Shown here piece by piece: positions 11,859 to 23,780 of a stretch of 64,000 bases of DNA. Numbering within the stretch: position 1 is the stretch's first letter; every line of letters begins with the position of its first letter. A program made the translations under genes and the position numbers. The stretch covers positions 13,296,019 through 13,360,018 of the forward strand of contig CM069608.1 in assembly GCA_035771175.1 (NCBI GenBank), in the 5' to 3' direction. The DNA is from Paratinospora sagittata. Lineage: Eukaryota; Streptophyta; Magnoliopsida; Ranunculales; Menispermaceae. The notes under the pieces were generated by a model. The model ran no database searches. It saw only the letters and a program-made list of their open reading frames with translations, and was not told where the DNA came from.

Positions 11859-13269
11859 TGTCACACCTCGCCCGGATGCGCCTAAACCGGCAGTACACTC
11901 TCGGACGGGGCGCGCATTTGGAACAATCACAATGGTAATAACAGAGTGCGCAGCAGAAAATATAATACACAGTACAAATCTGATTTCATTTAATTCAGAA
12001 TATAATTTGTACATGAAATGGTCAAGGGAACATACTCCCCAAAATTCCTAATGAATAATACAGAGGGTACAAAATGTGGGCCCCATAACCCTGCACCCAG
12101 TCCACCTTAATTTCCTGTGAAAAAATTGGATAATAATGGAGTGAGCTTAACACGCTCAGTGGATAAATAGTTCGTGAGTATAACAATTAATAAAACATAC
12201 TTCAATATCAAATATCTTAAATACACATGTGAGCATCATAATCAATCAATATGTATGTATGCATGACACCGTCTCGTAATGGTTTGATGAACGTATATCG
12301 CCTGAGTTCACGTACAGGTGTCATTCCCTGGGCGTAGCCAGGTTCTCACTGTACGTCCCTCCTCAAGAACGATGCTCTGGATTCACGTACTGATGTCCCT
12401 CCTCGGGCGTAGCCAGGTTCTCATGTACGTCCCTCTCCAAAGAAATAATATGAATAGCGAGCAATGCTCCTAACTATTCTATGAGTCATAAACCATATAC
12501 GTCCCTAGGTGGTGATATGTATGATGCCAATGCATGAACTGGTCTGGTATTTTCTTGACATTTAGACTGACTTTGGCAACGTCTGGTGATCCTTATCAGG
12601 GTCGGTATCACGACGCGCAAGGTTAGGACATTCAGTATTACATGTATAAGCTGATAGCTTTCAATAAGACCAACTAGATCAGTCCCCAGTTGAGAGGTGA
12701 GACACAAGGTCTGCTTAAATACCAATCGCTTAGAGCAGCCCGCTGCCTCCCGTTCACTATTTAAAGTTACTGAGGACAAGACCAAGTCTAGTTGAGTCAG
12801 ATTGACCACAAATCCGACATTATAACAATATAATACGTGAATTCCAAGTGTACAGGCATAGGTACGACAATATAAACATTATATGACATAATGCAGCGTA
12901 AATGAACAATAGATATAATAATAACTGAATGTAAACTTTAATAAAAGTTATAAAACACGCAAACCTATGTTTCGTTCCCGACCTTCAGATAAGAACTTCT
13001 TCTTTTTCAGATCTGGCGCTTTCCTCCGGATAGAACTTCGTCGTACTGCACTGAGAGTTTCAAAAGACTAAAAACTCAATATGAGTGAAAATAGGAGAAA
13101 AAATCACAATTTGGAGTGAATTTGGTGTGAAATATGATGAGGAGAAAGTTGATTTATATAGAGTTTTTTGCGCCTGAACTTCCGGGCATGTGCCTGAACT
13201 TCCGGACAGGCCGGGCACATATGCCCAAATTTTTTATTTTTATTTTTTTGTGAAATACAGGGTATTACA
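11859..13269 (-). repeat. 5' LTR of element A
   Basis: This 1411-bp direct repeat of 1713-3120 runs from TGTCACACCT to GGGTATTACA on the plus strand. It should contain the promoter. The shared LTR motif lies in reverse at about 12141-12163. Compared with the other LTR it lacks a short CTCGGACAGAGTGT-type segment near 13050. Confidence 0.9.
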
Positions 13270-14540
13270 GCTGCTTTATTACATTCCCCGTATAAAAGAT
13301 TAAAAGAAATATTATGGAAAAAACTAGTAACCTGCTTACAATCTTCTATGATTAAGGCAAATTCATTAATACCTAGAGAGACCCTGACAAAGCCTTGAGA
13401 ACTTTTGATGAATCACCTTCCAAACTTGAAATTGGAACACCAATCTCTCTAGCAAAAACAAGGCCTTCTCTGGCAGTTAGCGCCTCCGCTACATCAGCTG
13501 GAACTGAGCTTACTATTCTTTTTGCCATGGCAGCTAGAATGAAGCCCGAGCTGTCTCTAATGACAACCCCAATGCCAACACAATCAGGATCTTTACCTTT
13601 TTGGCTGCATCCACATTCATTAATTCCATTGCTTGGAGGCGGGATCCATTTTGACATGTTTCTAGGAGTATGATGTCGAGGAACTGATACCGCAGCCCTA
13701 TACTGATCCAACATATGGAGAGCTGTATCATAATTAATTTTCTTCCGTGTCTTGGCGACGTCTTTAACTTGGGAGTTTCTAGCATGCCAAATGAACCAGC
13801 AGGTCATAATTATGTTTTCTGCATGCTTTTTATCTTGCAAGTCCAGCACCGCAAAAAAGTCTTCTGCTTGAAAAGGGTTAGCCACTAAATCTTGCAAAAG
13901 CAAACAGTTTTGGGCTTTCCAAATAGAAATGGCATTAGGGCAATTCCAAAAAATATGGATGGAAGATTCAGGATGTTCTGCACAAATGGGGCTTAAAGGG
14001 GATTTGATCACTTTTTCTTTTGAAAAGATTTAAATATGTTGGAAGAATGTCATTTAATACTTTCCAGAAAAAGATTTTGAACTTTGGAGGTAAGCAAAGA
14101 TGCCACAAGACTTTCCATCTTCTGTCTGGACCATTGGAAGCCTGACCAACCTCTTCTTTCACCTGTTACCCACTTTTTACTGAGTAGTTCCCATTTTTAG
14201 TGTAGTGCCAAATAAGCTTATCCTCCACTTCTCTCCTGCTGATAGGAATTTTTAGAATAATCAAGATTCTCATTCCAAAAAGCTAATCTTAGCTTGGGCA
14301 CATTCCACTACCCATCTTCATTTATGAATTGAGAAACCTTACCGTGATTGGCATAAAATTTTGGAGTGATAATCTTGAAGGTTAAAGGTCTTGGAATCCA
14401 AGGGTCATTCTTGGCATGAATGTCGGTCCCATTGCCTACTCTCTACCTGAGTCCTTTACAAAGAAGCTCTTTCGCCCAAATGATACCTTTCCAAACTTGA
14501 GATGACCTGTTGTTTGCCTTAGCGCATGAATTCACAATTC
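13270..14540 (-). pseudogene. Non-LTR retroelement ORF2 remnant: zinc-binding and RNase H-like domains
   Basis: Minus-strand pieces appear in the order expected of plant LINE-type reverse transcriptase C-termini. SSQVWKGIIWAKELL and DPWIPRPLTF lie at about 14510-14370. The zinc-binding region follows (WKVLWHLCLPPKFKIFFWK, then CAEHPESSIHIFWNCP) at about 14130-13900. The RNase H-like domain (GIGVVIRDSSGFILAAMAKR, then REIGVPISSLEGDS) covers about 13600-13380. The frame is broken several times, including a shift just before 13373. After that shift the text continues (GINEFALIIEDCKQVTSFF, then ECNKAA) to 13270, where element A cuts it. The remainder is at 1500-1712. It could also come from an RNase H-domain host-like gene; the DPW and zinc motifs favour a retroelement. 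Confidence 0.8.
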
Positions 14541-14757
14541 GGATAATATTTAGCCGAATGTACAAAAGCAAGTTTACATGATCCGGGATACACCGACATT
14601 TTAAATATCTAAAAATAAAATTTGTTTTCTGTTTACATACTCTATTGATTTTTTTTTTCATTGTAATAATTTGTTTGATGAAAATTATTCATATTTTATT
14701 CCATTTTGTAAAAAAAAAAAAAAAAAAGTCTTTAGACTTTGAGGACAGCTAGTTAAA
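14541..14757. other. Short non-coding stretch before solo LTR S
   Basis: AT-rich DNA with a 16-base A run near 14711. No gene or repeat structure was recognised. Confidence 0.4.
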
Positions 14758-16560
14758 TGTAACAACTCAGAAATAATAATAATAATTAAAAAGATTATAG
14801 ACGGAAGTAGGTGGGGTCCCAAAAAAATGTTAGTGTAGCAACGCAATCGTTGATTTTAATATAAAAAGTTATTTTGGGTTATTCTAAGTCATTTCAACTT
14901 TTCCGAATTAGGGCCACCAGAAAACGAGGAAGCATTGAAAACACGTCAAAGAGGATTCTGAAGCCCGTCCAAAGGATAGATCTAAGGATCTAAGGTAAGA
15001 CTTTTGCTTCTTTTTCTCTTTTCTTATGTTTTGAGAATAAATTGAGAGAATGTTGGTTTAGATTCATGGAAGCTAGGTTTTATTGATTTCTTGCCTCTAC
15101 TAGATCTGAATCCATGGAATCTAAATTATTTAGGAATTAAATAGTAAAATGGATTTGAGTGATATGATTATGATGGAATCTAATCAAGGGTTCATGGTAA
15201 GAACCCATGGAAATTTGGAAAATGCCCAAATTTGAGAACTTTGGGTTAATTGATGAATTCTATGGTGGAAAATTCATAGGATGAAATATAAAATAAAGTA
15301 AAATAATAAATAAATAGATTTATGGAAATTTGAGTTTAATGGATATTTTGGATGGTAAAATAATTCTAAATTTTTTTTATTATATTTGAATTTAGGAATT
15401 GAGTGAAGATTAGAAAATATTTCGAAGGCTACAGAAAGGCGTAGGAACGCAACTAAGGTTGGAGGTGAATATGATTTCATCCTCCCATCATATATTATCA
15501 TCATAAATATGCAAAGTTGTTTAGCACGATTTATGTCTATTTCGTAAATGGCACTTGGTTGTATACATTATGTTTAGCATGATTTATTAATTCATAACAT
15601 GATTTATGCATGGTTTTGTTTTATGAATATATATGATATTTTAAATTCATGATTTATGGATTATATGCATGGATTTAAATAAATATGAATTCTCGCGTAA
15701 ACATGGTTGATGTGGGATTAAATTCCCAGGTTACGACCATGATCTAAATGGGCCTCCCCAAATTCTTCTATGGAACAGACTTTAAATTTGTCTAATTATT
15801 GGGTCATTTGTGTAATATCGGAATTTGAACTACGTAGAATTTAAGTAGGAAACTTTCTAGGCGTAGTACTGGAATTTGGTACTCTCAAAAATACTATATG
15901 GGACCTCAGAAACATGACCCAGAATTATTTATTTATTTTTTTCTATAAAACTTTATTTCCATATTGAATTGTTTATGTACTCTACATGACATGATTGTTT
16001 CAGGCATATGTATTGTTAAATATGTGATGGTAGGCATGTGATATTATTTCACTGGACTTTTTTGCTTCACCCATTTTTTTTCACATCTTCCAGGTTCTTC
16101 TAGTGCCCTAAACTAGGGTAAGGGAGTCACGTTGTGATCAGACAACTCACTTGGATCAGAAGTGAGTATAGTCAATGCGGCTGTAATATAGAACATAGAT
16201 AGGTTTATTAATTCTTGTTCAGTAATCTAAAATTTTATTTGGACATATATGGTATGTATGGATTGGTTTGGGTTGATTGAATTTGTTATTTGGCTTTCAT
16301 GTTTCTGCACACTTGGTGTGAAATTTATTAGATGACATGAGACTTATGGGTTAGTATGTTTTGGGTTTAATATAGACTTGAATTATTTTTGTTTAATTCT
16401 ATGCTTGGTGGACTTGTTCAAGATTGAGTGTATTGTGGTCTTGGACTATATCTGTACGAAATTCAGATGGTATATGATAGGGTTACTAGTACTTGGAATG
16501 TAAGTGCTCTAGCCCAGGCAACTCGCCTCTTCCTGGGTTTTAGGAGAGGGGGTCGTCACA
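14758..16560 (+). mobile_element. Solo LTR S (Ty3-type)
   Basis: This 1803-bp sequence runs from TGTAACAACTC to GGGGGTCGTCACA and is flanked by a perfect 5-bp duplication TTAAA (14753-14757 and 16561-16565). There is no primer site, polypurine tract or coding sequence, so it is the product of LTR-LTR recombination. It carries the shared motif CACTGGACTTTTTTGCTTCACCC followed by CTTCCAGGT (16048-16095), and a donor-like TAAGGTAAGA at 14991-15000. Its terminal CCCCCTCTCC-type end recurs in reverse at 61554. Confidence 0.88.
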
Positions 16561-16565
16561 TTAAA

Positions 16566-16629
16566 CCACAAAAAAAGGCTCTTTCCACTACAATCTATTG
16601 CTACCCCAACATTTGAAAGACTTTTATTG
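16566..16629. other. Host spacer between two solo LTRs
   Basis: About 64 bases remain between the TTAAA duplication and the next LTR. It includes one copy of the TTTATT duplication of the reverse solo LTR. Confidence 0.6.
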
Positions 16630-19500
16630 TGGCGACCCCGCACTCCGGACCACCAACCTTGCAAGGAATGGCGTGCGGTATGCCGGGGCGAGACTCTCGA
16701 TGTAGGCATCTCCAACCACTTCTCAACCCCCGTGAGGTGGTTGAGACCCTACGAGCCTTATCCCAAACAACGACATAATATAAAAATGTACTAAACAAAA
16801 CTACCAACCGTATTAATCATCCAAGACAAAAGATAATCCATAAAAATGAACCATAAATAAAACCATAATCCCTACAGTCCATCAAGATGGACATACACAT
16901 AAAATCCAAAACTCTGGGTACAAAAAAATCGTCATATGCCCACATGGTCTATCTAACAAGTCCCAACTCACCCATACTACAATGTGGTAAGTGTTATAAT
17001 TACATAGTCTAAAATATAATACATCATAATTTAAAACACAGTTCAATCAAAATGCCTCTCAACTCACATCGAGGCCTTTGATTCTCTTACCGGCAAGGCT
17101 CTCAAGATATGACTACTCCTTTGCCCTTATTCGGGACAGAAGGACCTGAAAGATGAAAATGAGGGTGAGCCAACTGTGCCCAGTGAATAGAATTCAAATA
17201 TGCTATTAATACTCATCAATAAATATCATGTATGCATGTCAATGTATAGCATGATTAAAAGCTCACAACATATAGATATCAAGCATTTATAATAAGTTCG
17301 ATGCAAATAAAAGCCTATCAATTTGGATCCACATTCCACATGCATTGGGGTTACTAGTGCACGTCTGTTTCACCGTACCGTTCTCATCCCCAAATATTTC
17401 CTTTCTAAAACCCTCCTATGACAAGGTTAAGTCTTCCTATTAGCCAGATAGATGGGCCCAACCATATTCATAAGGTTTTCTCAAATCAATGCATCATTCA
17501 AAACATTAGAACACATTCATGCTTTCAACATACAATATATGTAAGTGATATGATGACATAAAAGATATAATCATAAATGAAGTCTACTCACAACCAAGCC
17601 TCGCGAGAGTATCTAACCACACACGGACACCAAACCGAATCAACCCAATCAAGATCCTGAAACATTCATCAATATCCAACCATACATCAATTTCTATGCT
17701 CAATCACATAGACATTACACATCAACCTTAAATCAGCCCACATATAGACAATAGGCCTAAATCCCATCTAATCTCATCATTCAACTCAAATCACATGACT
17801 TAGGCCTCTAATGCATAGTTCTCATTCATAAACCATTCAATTAATCAAAATACTGATTTTCAATTTCTTAGGTATAAACATGCCCAAATTGGGCCATTTG
17901 ATCACAAGTAGGCCTAACCCATGATATGGTCACAACCACCTAATCAGTAGCATAATCAACCCTAATCATGCTTAATTAGACATAAATTGCATTAATTCAA
18001 TGATTCTAGGCCAAAAGCATCAAAAGCCCTAAATATATGAAATTTTCCATACTTAGGCCATATTGCCAATTTACACTAGGTCACCATGTTCAGCCATGTA
18101 TATCACTGATTTTGCATCATGGGTTCATCAACAATGGCAACTAGGTCAACATAGTTGACATGCAAGCTATTTGAAAATGTCTAAGTTCATATTCTAAATT
18201 TAGGTCTAATACAAACAATCCTACCAATTTTACATTTAATATTTTGTTCAGATGTATCAAGCTGCCAACAGAAAATTTAATCACAAAACCAACCGTACAG
18301 ATTAAATAATATTAAGAAGCAAACCTTCTGTCCAAACATCAGCTCAATCCAACGGTGGACCGAAGAGATAGGCCACTTTGATGAACAAGTCTCTAATCAA
18401 ACAATTTTTACTTTCCTGCAGCAAATACTTGAACTCAAATGACTATATCACACAACATACTTGACCTATCGACATCTCAACCGTTCATAATGCATACATA
18501 TTAGTTGTGAATCATCCTATGAAATATCATATCCATCCAATGGTAGGGTTAGGAGATCTTTCAGTTTGATCTAAACTGCGCGAGAAATTCAGACTTTCTG
18601 ACCAGCTTTGTTTGGGAGGTTATATCTCTCAGAAGAAAACTCTAATCAAGATCTCCACCGACCAGAATGAATAACCATACGACATGAAATTTCTGAAATG
18701 GTTTGAGCTCAATTCGAACATATATCACCAAGATCCAGCTCTTTGATGAAAACATTGTTGAGACTTCCCTCAAAGCAACTTCCTCTTTCTTTCTCTTCTT
18801 CTTTCTTTTCTCTTCTTTTTTCCTTTCCCTCCACTCATCTCACTCTCTAGGACTTCCTTGGAGAAGAGAAGTGGGCATGGGACACTTGTCCACTCTCATG
18901 CACCAACTTGACATGTGTTGGAGAAGAGAAATGGGGCATGAGACACTTGTGCACTCTCATGCACCAACTTGACATGTATTGGAGAAGAGAAATGGGGCAT
19001 GAGACACTTGTCCATTCTTATGCATCAACTTGACATGTGTTGGTCTCATGCACCAACTTGACATGTGTTGGAGAAGAAAAATGGGGAATGAGACACTTAT
19101 CTATTCTCGTGCACCAACTTGACATGTGTTGGTCTCATACTACCCATACCAACCACATGTACTTTAACCAATCTCATGCTTGCATGTATTTTAAATGTCC
19201 AATCCATCTAATACACCAAATTTTCATTCTCATTTATCCTTTTATTCAATCAATCCTAACCCATATCAATTCATGGTTTAATGGGCCCATGCATAAATAA
19301 TAACATATGCATTATACTTTAATTTAACATGACCCATATACAATTTATAATGCACATATTTATATACATTATAAAGCATCAAATATACAAACATTAAACA
19401 ACCATCAAATAAACACCAAACATATCAAGGCAAACACATAGAGTTTGGGCAAAATGCAATTGGGTTATGGGCTAGAGGAAATAATTTTCGGGGCGTCACA
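16630..19500 (-). mobile_element. Solo LTR of family X, reverse orientation
   Basis: This 2871-bp sequence starts TGGCGACCCC and ends GGGGCGTCACA on the plus strand. Its reverse complement matches the split LTR of element X (28624-29296 plus 39911-42225) end to end, with moderate divergence and local duplications. TTTATT lies at 16623-16628 and directly after the end at 19501-19506; one extra G sits before the left boundary, so the duplication is near-perfect. No internal region is present. The shared LTR motif lies in reverse at 17141-17188. Confidence 0.87.
18880..19140 (-). repeat. About 60-bp tandem repeats inside the reverse X solo LTR
   Basis: Several units contain CACCAACTTGACATGTGTTG followed by GAGAAGAGAAATGGGGCATG, at roughly 60-65 bp spacing with some partial units. 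The equivalent part of the other X LTR (about 28990-29150) has a different local duplication (CCAAGAATGTGCTAGAAAG), so this segment is prone to slippage. Confidence 0.75.
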
Positions 19501-20121
19501 TTTATTCTTACCCCATTCAAGTTTCCAAAACACCCTTCTCATTTTTCACACTTTTCAAGCTCCCTCAACCCTAAACCTCAACGGCTCCTCAACAGCTCTC
19601 AACCCCCACTCCATTTTCTTCATGTTTTGAATACTCAAAACCCTAACCACTCGTACTAAAAACCCTTAATCACCCCAAAATTCCTTTACTTGATTGATAT
19701 AATCTCATTTTTGGTGAAAGAAACCGATGGTTTTGCTTTGAACGTTGCGGCATTCATCATTTCAAATTCAAAGTTTCGAGCCCTAAAATCGATAAGAGTT
19801 TTTTTTTTTTTTAACATATTTAGTGTTTAAATGTCGTGATATTGAATGTTTTGGTGTTTTGGTTTGCGAAAAACACTGTCGGAAGTTAGAGGAAACCACC
19901 GATGATGATTTAGGGATACCGTGATTGGTTCGAACGTGTGATACTGAGCTAATCATGTATGTTCGATAGGAGACGACCTAACTTATTGGTTTAGGTTCGG
20001 TTCAACAGGACATAATCGAATGGTTTTGTTCTGTCTTATCCGATAGAACAATACAAAAATATATATATTTTTTTGCATTTGATTCATTAAATTAACTATT
20101 TATTATTTTTTACATGTAGAA
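19501..20121 (+). other. Upstream region of the MAIN-LIKE pseudogene
   Basis: It holds C-rich and T-rich stretches and a segment with AGGTTCGGTTCAACAGGAC at about 19993-20011. That motif recurs in the array downstream of the gene. No independent coding sequence is seen. It probably contains the former promoter and 5' UTR. Confidence 0.45.
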
Positions 20122-22356
20122 ATGGCAAGAGGAAGAGGTCAGAGCGCACCATCAAGTGAGCTAAGTAGCTCTAGGACCCGACCTACGGCATTGACTGGGA
20201 GACGACGCCTACTTGAATCAAATTTGCCTAGTACCCGAGAGGATGTCGAGTAAGAGGTCGTTGAACAAGAAGAAGAAGTTGATGAAATTACCACAAATGT
20301 ACCTCAAGGTAATACCAACACTGAAGATGTTGCGATAGAGGATGATGGTGCGCCCTGTCCTGGTGGCCCTACTGATACCTCTATCCTCTCTAGCTTTAAG
20401 AAACATATTGCTGCATTCATATGACAAAATCAAGTAAGTCACTATCTGTTTTAATTGAATAGTATATATTCTTGAGGAGGTGTGTGTTGACATTACTAAT
20501 TTTGTTGAATTTTTTGTTGTGTTGATGGCATCGGGATTTACTTCAATGTATAAACTACGACACCAAATTGCACGAATGGGACTTGAAATGTCATCCTGAG
20601 AAAGAAAGGTTGGAAGAAATTATTGAGTCAACTGGTTTGAGGCCGCTCATCCATTGCACATACCCTTCTGCGAACAAAATTTTCATACGTTCGTTTATGG
20701 AGCGGTGGCAACCTGAGACGAATACATTTCACCTTCCATTTGGTAAAATAACTATTACACTCGATGATGTTAATGTATTGCTCAGTATCCAAGTTACAGG
20801 CAGAACGGTCTCATCGCCTCCGGTGGATAAGAAAGATGCAGTCTCGTTACTCATTCGAGGGTTGGGAGTTTCGTACGTTGATGCATATGATGTGATAAAA
20901 TCTACAAAAGGTCAATATGTGGGCCTACACTGGCTTAATGGCCTTTTTGGCAAAGTTTGGGGAGAAAACATCCCTTACCCATCAGTGGAGTGCACAACGA
21001 GAGCATATTTGTTATATTTGTTGGGATGAACGCTGTTCGTGGACAAATCTGAAACACGGGTCTCTGTCGCTTATCTACATTTGTTGATGGACCTGAACAC
21101 GATTAGTTCATAATCATGGGGGACTGCATGTTTAGCATTATTGTGTTGGCAGCTAGGATTCGCCATTAAGCATGAAGTTTCTGGAATTGTAGGGTATCTC
21201 ACCTTGCTCGAGGTTTACTTTTCATAATATTTCCATTTGGTTTATATTACTTTGAGCAAAAAGTTTATTATAGTTTTCCTTGTTTTTTTCAAGCTTGGTG
21301 CTATGAGCATTTCAAATTAGTTCGCCCACACGACAACCCTTCATATACGAACAACCTCCCACAAGCTCAAAGATGGATCCCAAGAAAAAAAATGGGATTA
21401 GGAGACAATTATGTGGACACTTTGCGCGAGACACTTGATGACTTGACTGCCAAGGAGGTTATGTATTTATTAGTTATTATGATTTTATAAACTTTAGACT
21501 ACTTGACGTACCTAACTATATTTTATTACATGTTTCAAGTTGTTTGGGATCCTTATCTAAATCTGAGATCAGATCATCCCATCTCCAAGGATATTTTTTT
21601 ATACTAGATGCATCAAGTGCATGGATGTTGTGGAACCTTACCATCCAGATAGAGTTCTTTGTCAACTCAATTACGTCCAAACAATTCCACCAAGGCCTCT
21701 CCACCCATTACAAGCAAATAGGGGTCCAAGAGTGAAACAATACTAAGTGACGTACACCTTGTATGATCAGACCTGGGAGAGATGGGATAGTCATGTGTTG
21801 TCTGCTAGAGCACGCAGTTTGCATGTAGCACGCCCATGGGATGCACTTCCCAATTATCTTGAGTGGTATCGTTCTATATCTCATCCAATAATTTAGAACC
21901 CAGAACATAGAGGTATTGGTGACTCTTAAGAAAGGAATGCATAGAACAATTCAATTACAGTAATTGACATTGCATTTCGTTGGTTTTTTAATTACATGAG
22001 TACTACTGTATGTTCACTTTAATATTTGTTTATTTTTCTCATGTGTTTGGTTTAATTGTAAATTTTCAATATGATGGCAAAATAGACGTGCATTGGATGT
22101 TGCACTACAATGGAGATCCAGACAAGAACATGAGCTGACACTTCAAAGTGTCATTGTCGCCATGAACTCCATTATTGATGTCTTTTCTGGAACGAACACA
22201 CAGGGTGTTGGTAGGAGTGAAGAAACTGGGCCATCAATGACTGGACAAGCTGAATCTGGGACTCCCTTTGCTAGGATTGAAGAAGAAGGGCCATCATCAA
22301 CAGAACTATTGCCCATACAAAGAGCCTACCACCGCAAATGTGGAGGCCACCAGTAG
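20122..22356 (+). pseudogene. Plant mobile domain (MAIN-LIKE type) gene, decayed
   Basis: The start MARGRGQSAPSSELSSS at 20122 opens a frame with stops at 20251 and 20422 and a probable intron donor GTAAGT at 20434. The best block (20568-21029) reads HEWDLKCHPEKERLEEII, FMERWQPETNTFHLPFGKI and TITLDDVNVLL, the hallmark of the plant mobile domain. It continues past a TGA (21027) as TLFVDKSETRVSVAYLHLL and WGTACLALLCWQLGFA. Later exon-like pieces follow: YEHFKLVRPHDNPSYTNNL, then VVEPYHPDRVLCQLNYVQ, then a last exon ending in GGHQ. Members of this family are nuclear proteins with roles in genome stability, and many copies travel in transposons. At least four in-frame stops make this copy non-functional. 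Confidence 0.8.
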
Positions 22357-22589
22357 TTTTTTGGTGTTTATGTCAAACTATTGTGTATAACTTTGAATTG
22401 TAATTAAAGTTTTTTGTCCACACTTTTTTGACATTTTTGTGCACTATTATACAATGACACTGCTGCCAATGTTTAATCTATAATTTATGGATTAGTATTA
22501 TGTGGTTTTTTCATTGTTAAAGTGCATGGAATGGTTGTTGACAATATATCAGGTGATTGGAGTTATATACAACCCAGTTGAAAAATAAA

Positions 22590-23290
22590 AAAACCCCAAA
22601 ATATATGGTTCGGTCCTGTCTTACTGAACTAAACACCTAGGTTTGGTCCAGTGTTACCAAACATAATGTAACAAGTTTGGTCATTATCTCACCGAACCAC
22701 ATTCATACAGTTATTTTCATACAATTCGGTCCCTGTATCACTGAACCTACACGCATAGTTCGGTACCACAAGACTGAACAGTGTGAATTCTAAAAACCCC
22801 ACGAATCTGAAATATACAGTTCGGTCCCTCTATCACTGAACCACCTTCATACAGTTCGGTATTTTCGTACCGAACTGTACATTTTACGTTTAGAGTTCTA
22901 TGTGGTATACATAAATGTTTTTTGTGGTATAAATAGTGGTTCAGTCACTGTATCACCAAACCTATACACATAGTTCGGTACCACAAGACCGAAAAATGTG
23001 AATTCAAAAAACCCCACCAATCTGAAATATACAGTTCGGTTATGTTCCACCGAACTGGTTGTTTATCTTCATACAGTTCGGTATTCTGGTACTGAACTAT
23101 ACATTTTATGTCTAGAGTTATATGTGGTATACATAGATGTTTTTTGGGGTATAAATAGTGGTTTGGTCACTGTATCACCGAATCTATACACATAATTTGG
23201 TACCACAGGACCAAACAGTGTGAATTCAAAAAACCCCACCAATCTAAAATATACAATTCGGTCCTGTTCCACCGATTTTGATGTTTAACG
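22590..23290 (+). repeat. About 220-bp tandem array built on GTTCGGT/ACCGAAC motifs
   Basis: Roughly three units have a spacing near 220 bp: CATTTTACGTTTAGAG at about 22880 against CATTTTATGTCTAGAG at about 23102, and AACCCCAC at about 22795, 23011 and 23233. Each unit holds several GTTCGGT words paired with ACCGAAC or close variants, so the array could fold into many short hairpins. It directly follows the MAIN-LIKE pseudogene. Confidence 0.8.
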
Positions 23291-23780
23291 TTCGTGCATC
23301 GCCCCGTATGTATGAGTCAAACTTGTAAGCTGACTTATATGTATTGTTAGGTGTATTTATATGCGTATACGTATGTACATGACCTTAGAATGATGAAAAT
23401 ACAAGTATGATAGGGTTATTGATACATTAGGATGATAGTTGTATCATAAAATGTCCCTTGGAAAAATAGAGAAAAAAATAAAATAAAATAATTTCTGGAC
23501 AGGGAAAGAACACGCTCTTTTGAGTCACTGATAGTTTTTAAAATAGGTCGATGTGACAGTTTACAAGTGTCTTAACGCCAAATTTCGAGTTTTCTTGCTC
23601 ATTTGCAACAGAACGAGCTGGAAAAAAATAGAGAAAAAAGAGAAGAAGAAGAAGAACACCTTAGGGCAACCAAATCCAAGGAAAAAATCTATGATTTTTT
23701 ATTTAAAATTTTAGATTTTTGTTCTTCTTTCCAAGTTGTGCAACATATATGAAATTGGTGTGATTTCAATGGATAGATTG
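23291..23780 (+). other. Left part of LTR-like sequence D
   Basis: This is AT-rich DNA interrupted by element B. With 45724-46427 and 48002-48585 it would form one older LTR-like sequence. Its start is uncertain; a CATCGCCCCG word near 23298 resembles LTR starts in this window. No coding sequence is seen. Confidence 0.4.

Larger units (their letters stand above)
1713..13269 (-). mobile_element. Element A: full-length decayed Ty3 chromovirus with an extra ORF
   Basis: This is an 11.6-kb LTR retrotransposon read from right to left: LTR, tRNA-Met primer site, AT-rich tandem repeats, extra ORF, gag, protease, reverse transcriptase, RNase H, integrase, chromodomain, polypurine tract, LTR. The flanking 5-bp target duplication is GCTAC (1708-1712) and GCTGC (13270-13274), with one mismatch. 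LTRs begin TG and end CA on the minus strand and differ by roughly 5% by eye, with small indels. Gag-pol keeps one frame over most of its length but carries several nonsense codons and at least two frameshifts. The domain order and the chromodomain point to the Tekay-like chromovirus group; the clade is inferred. Confidence 0.9.
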
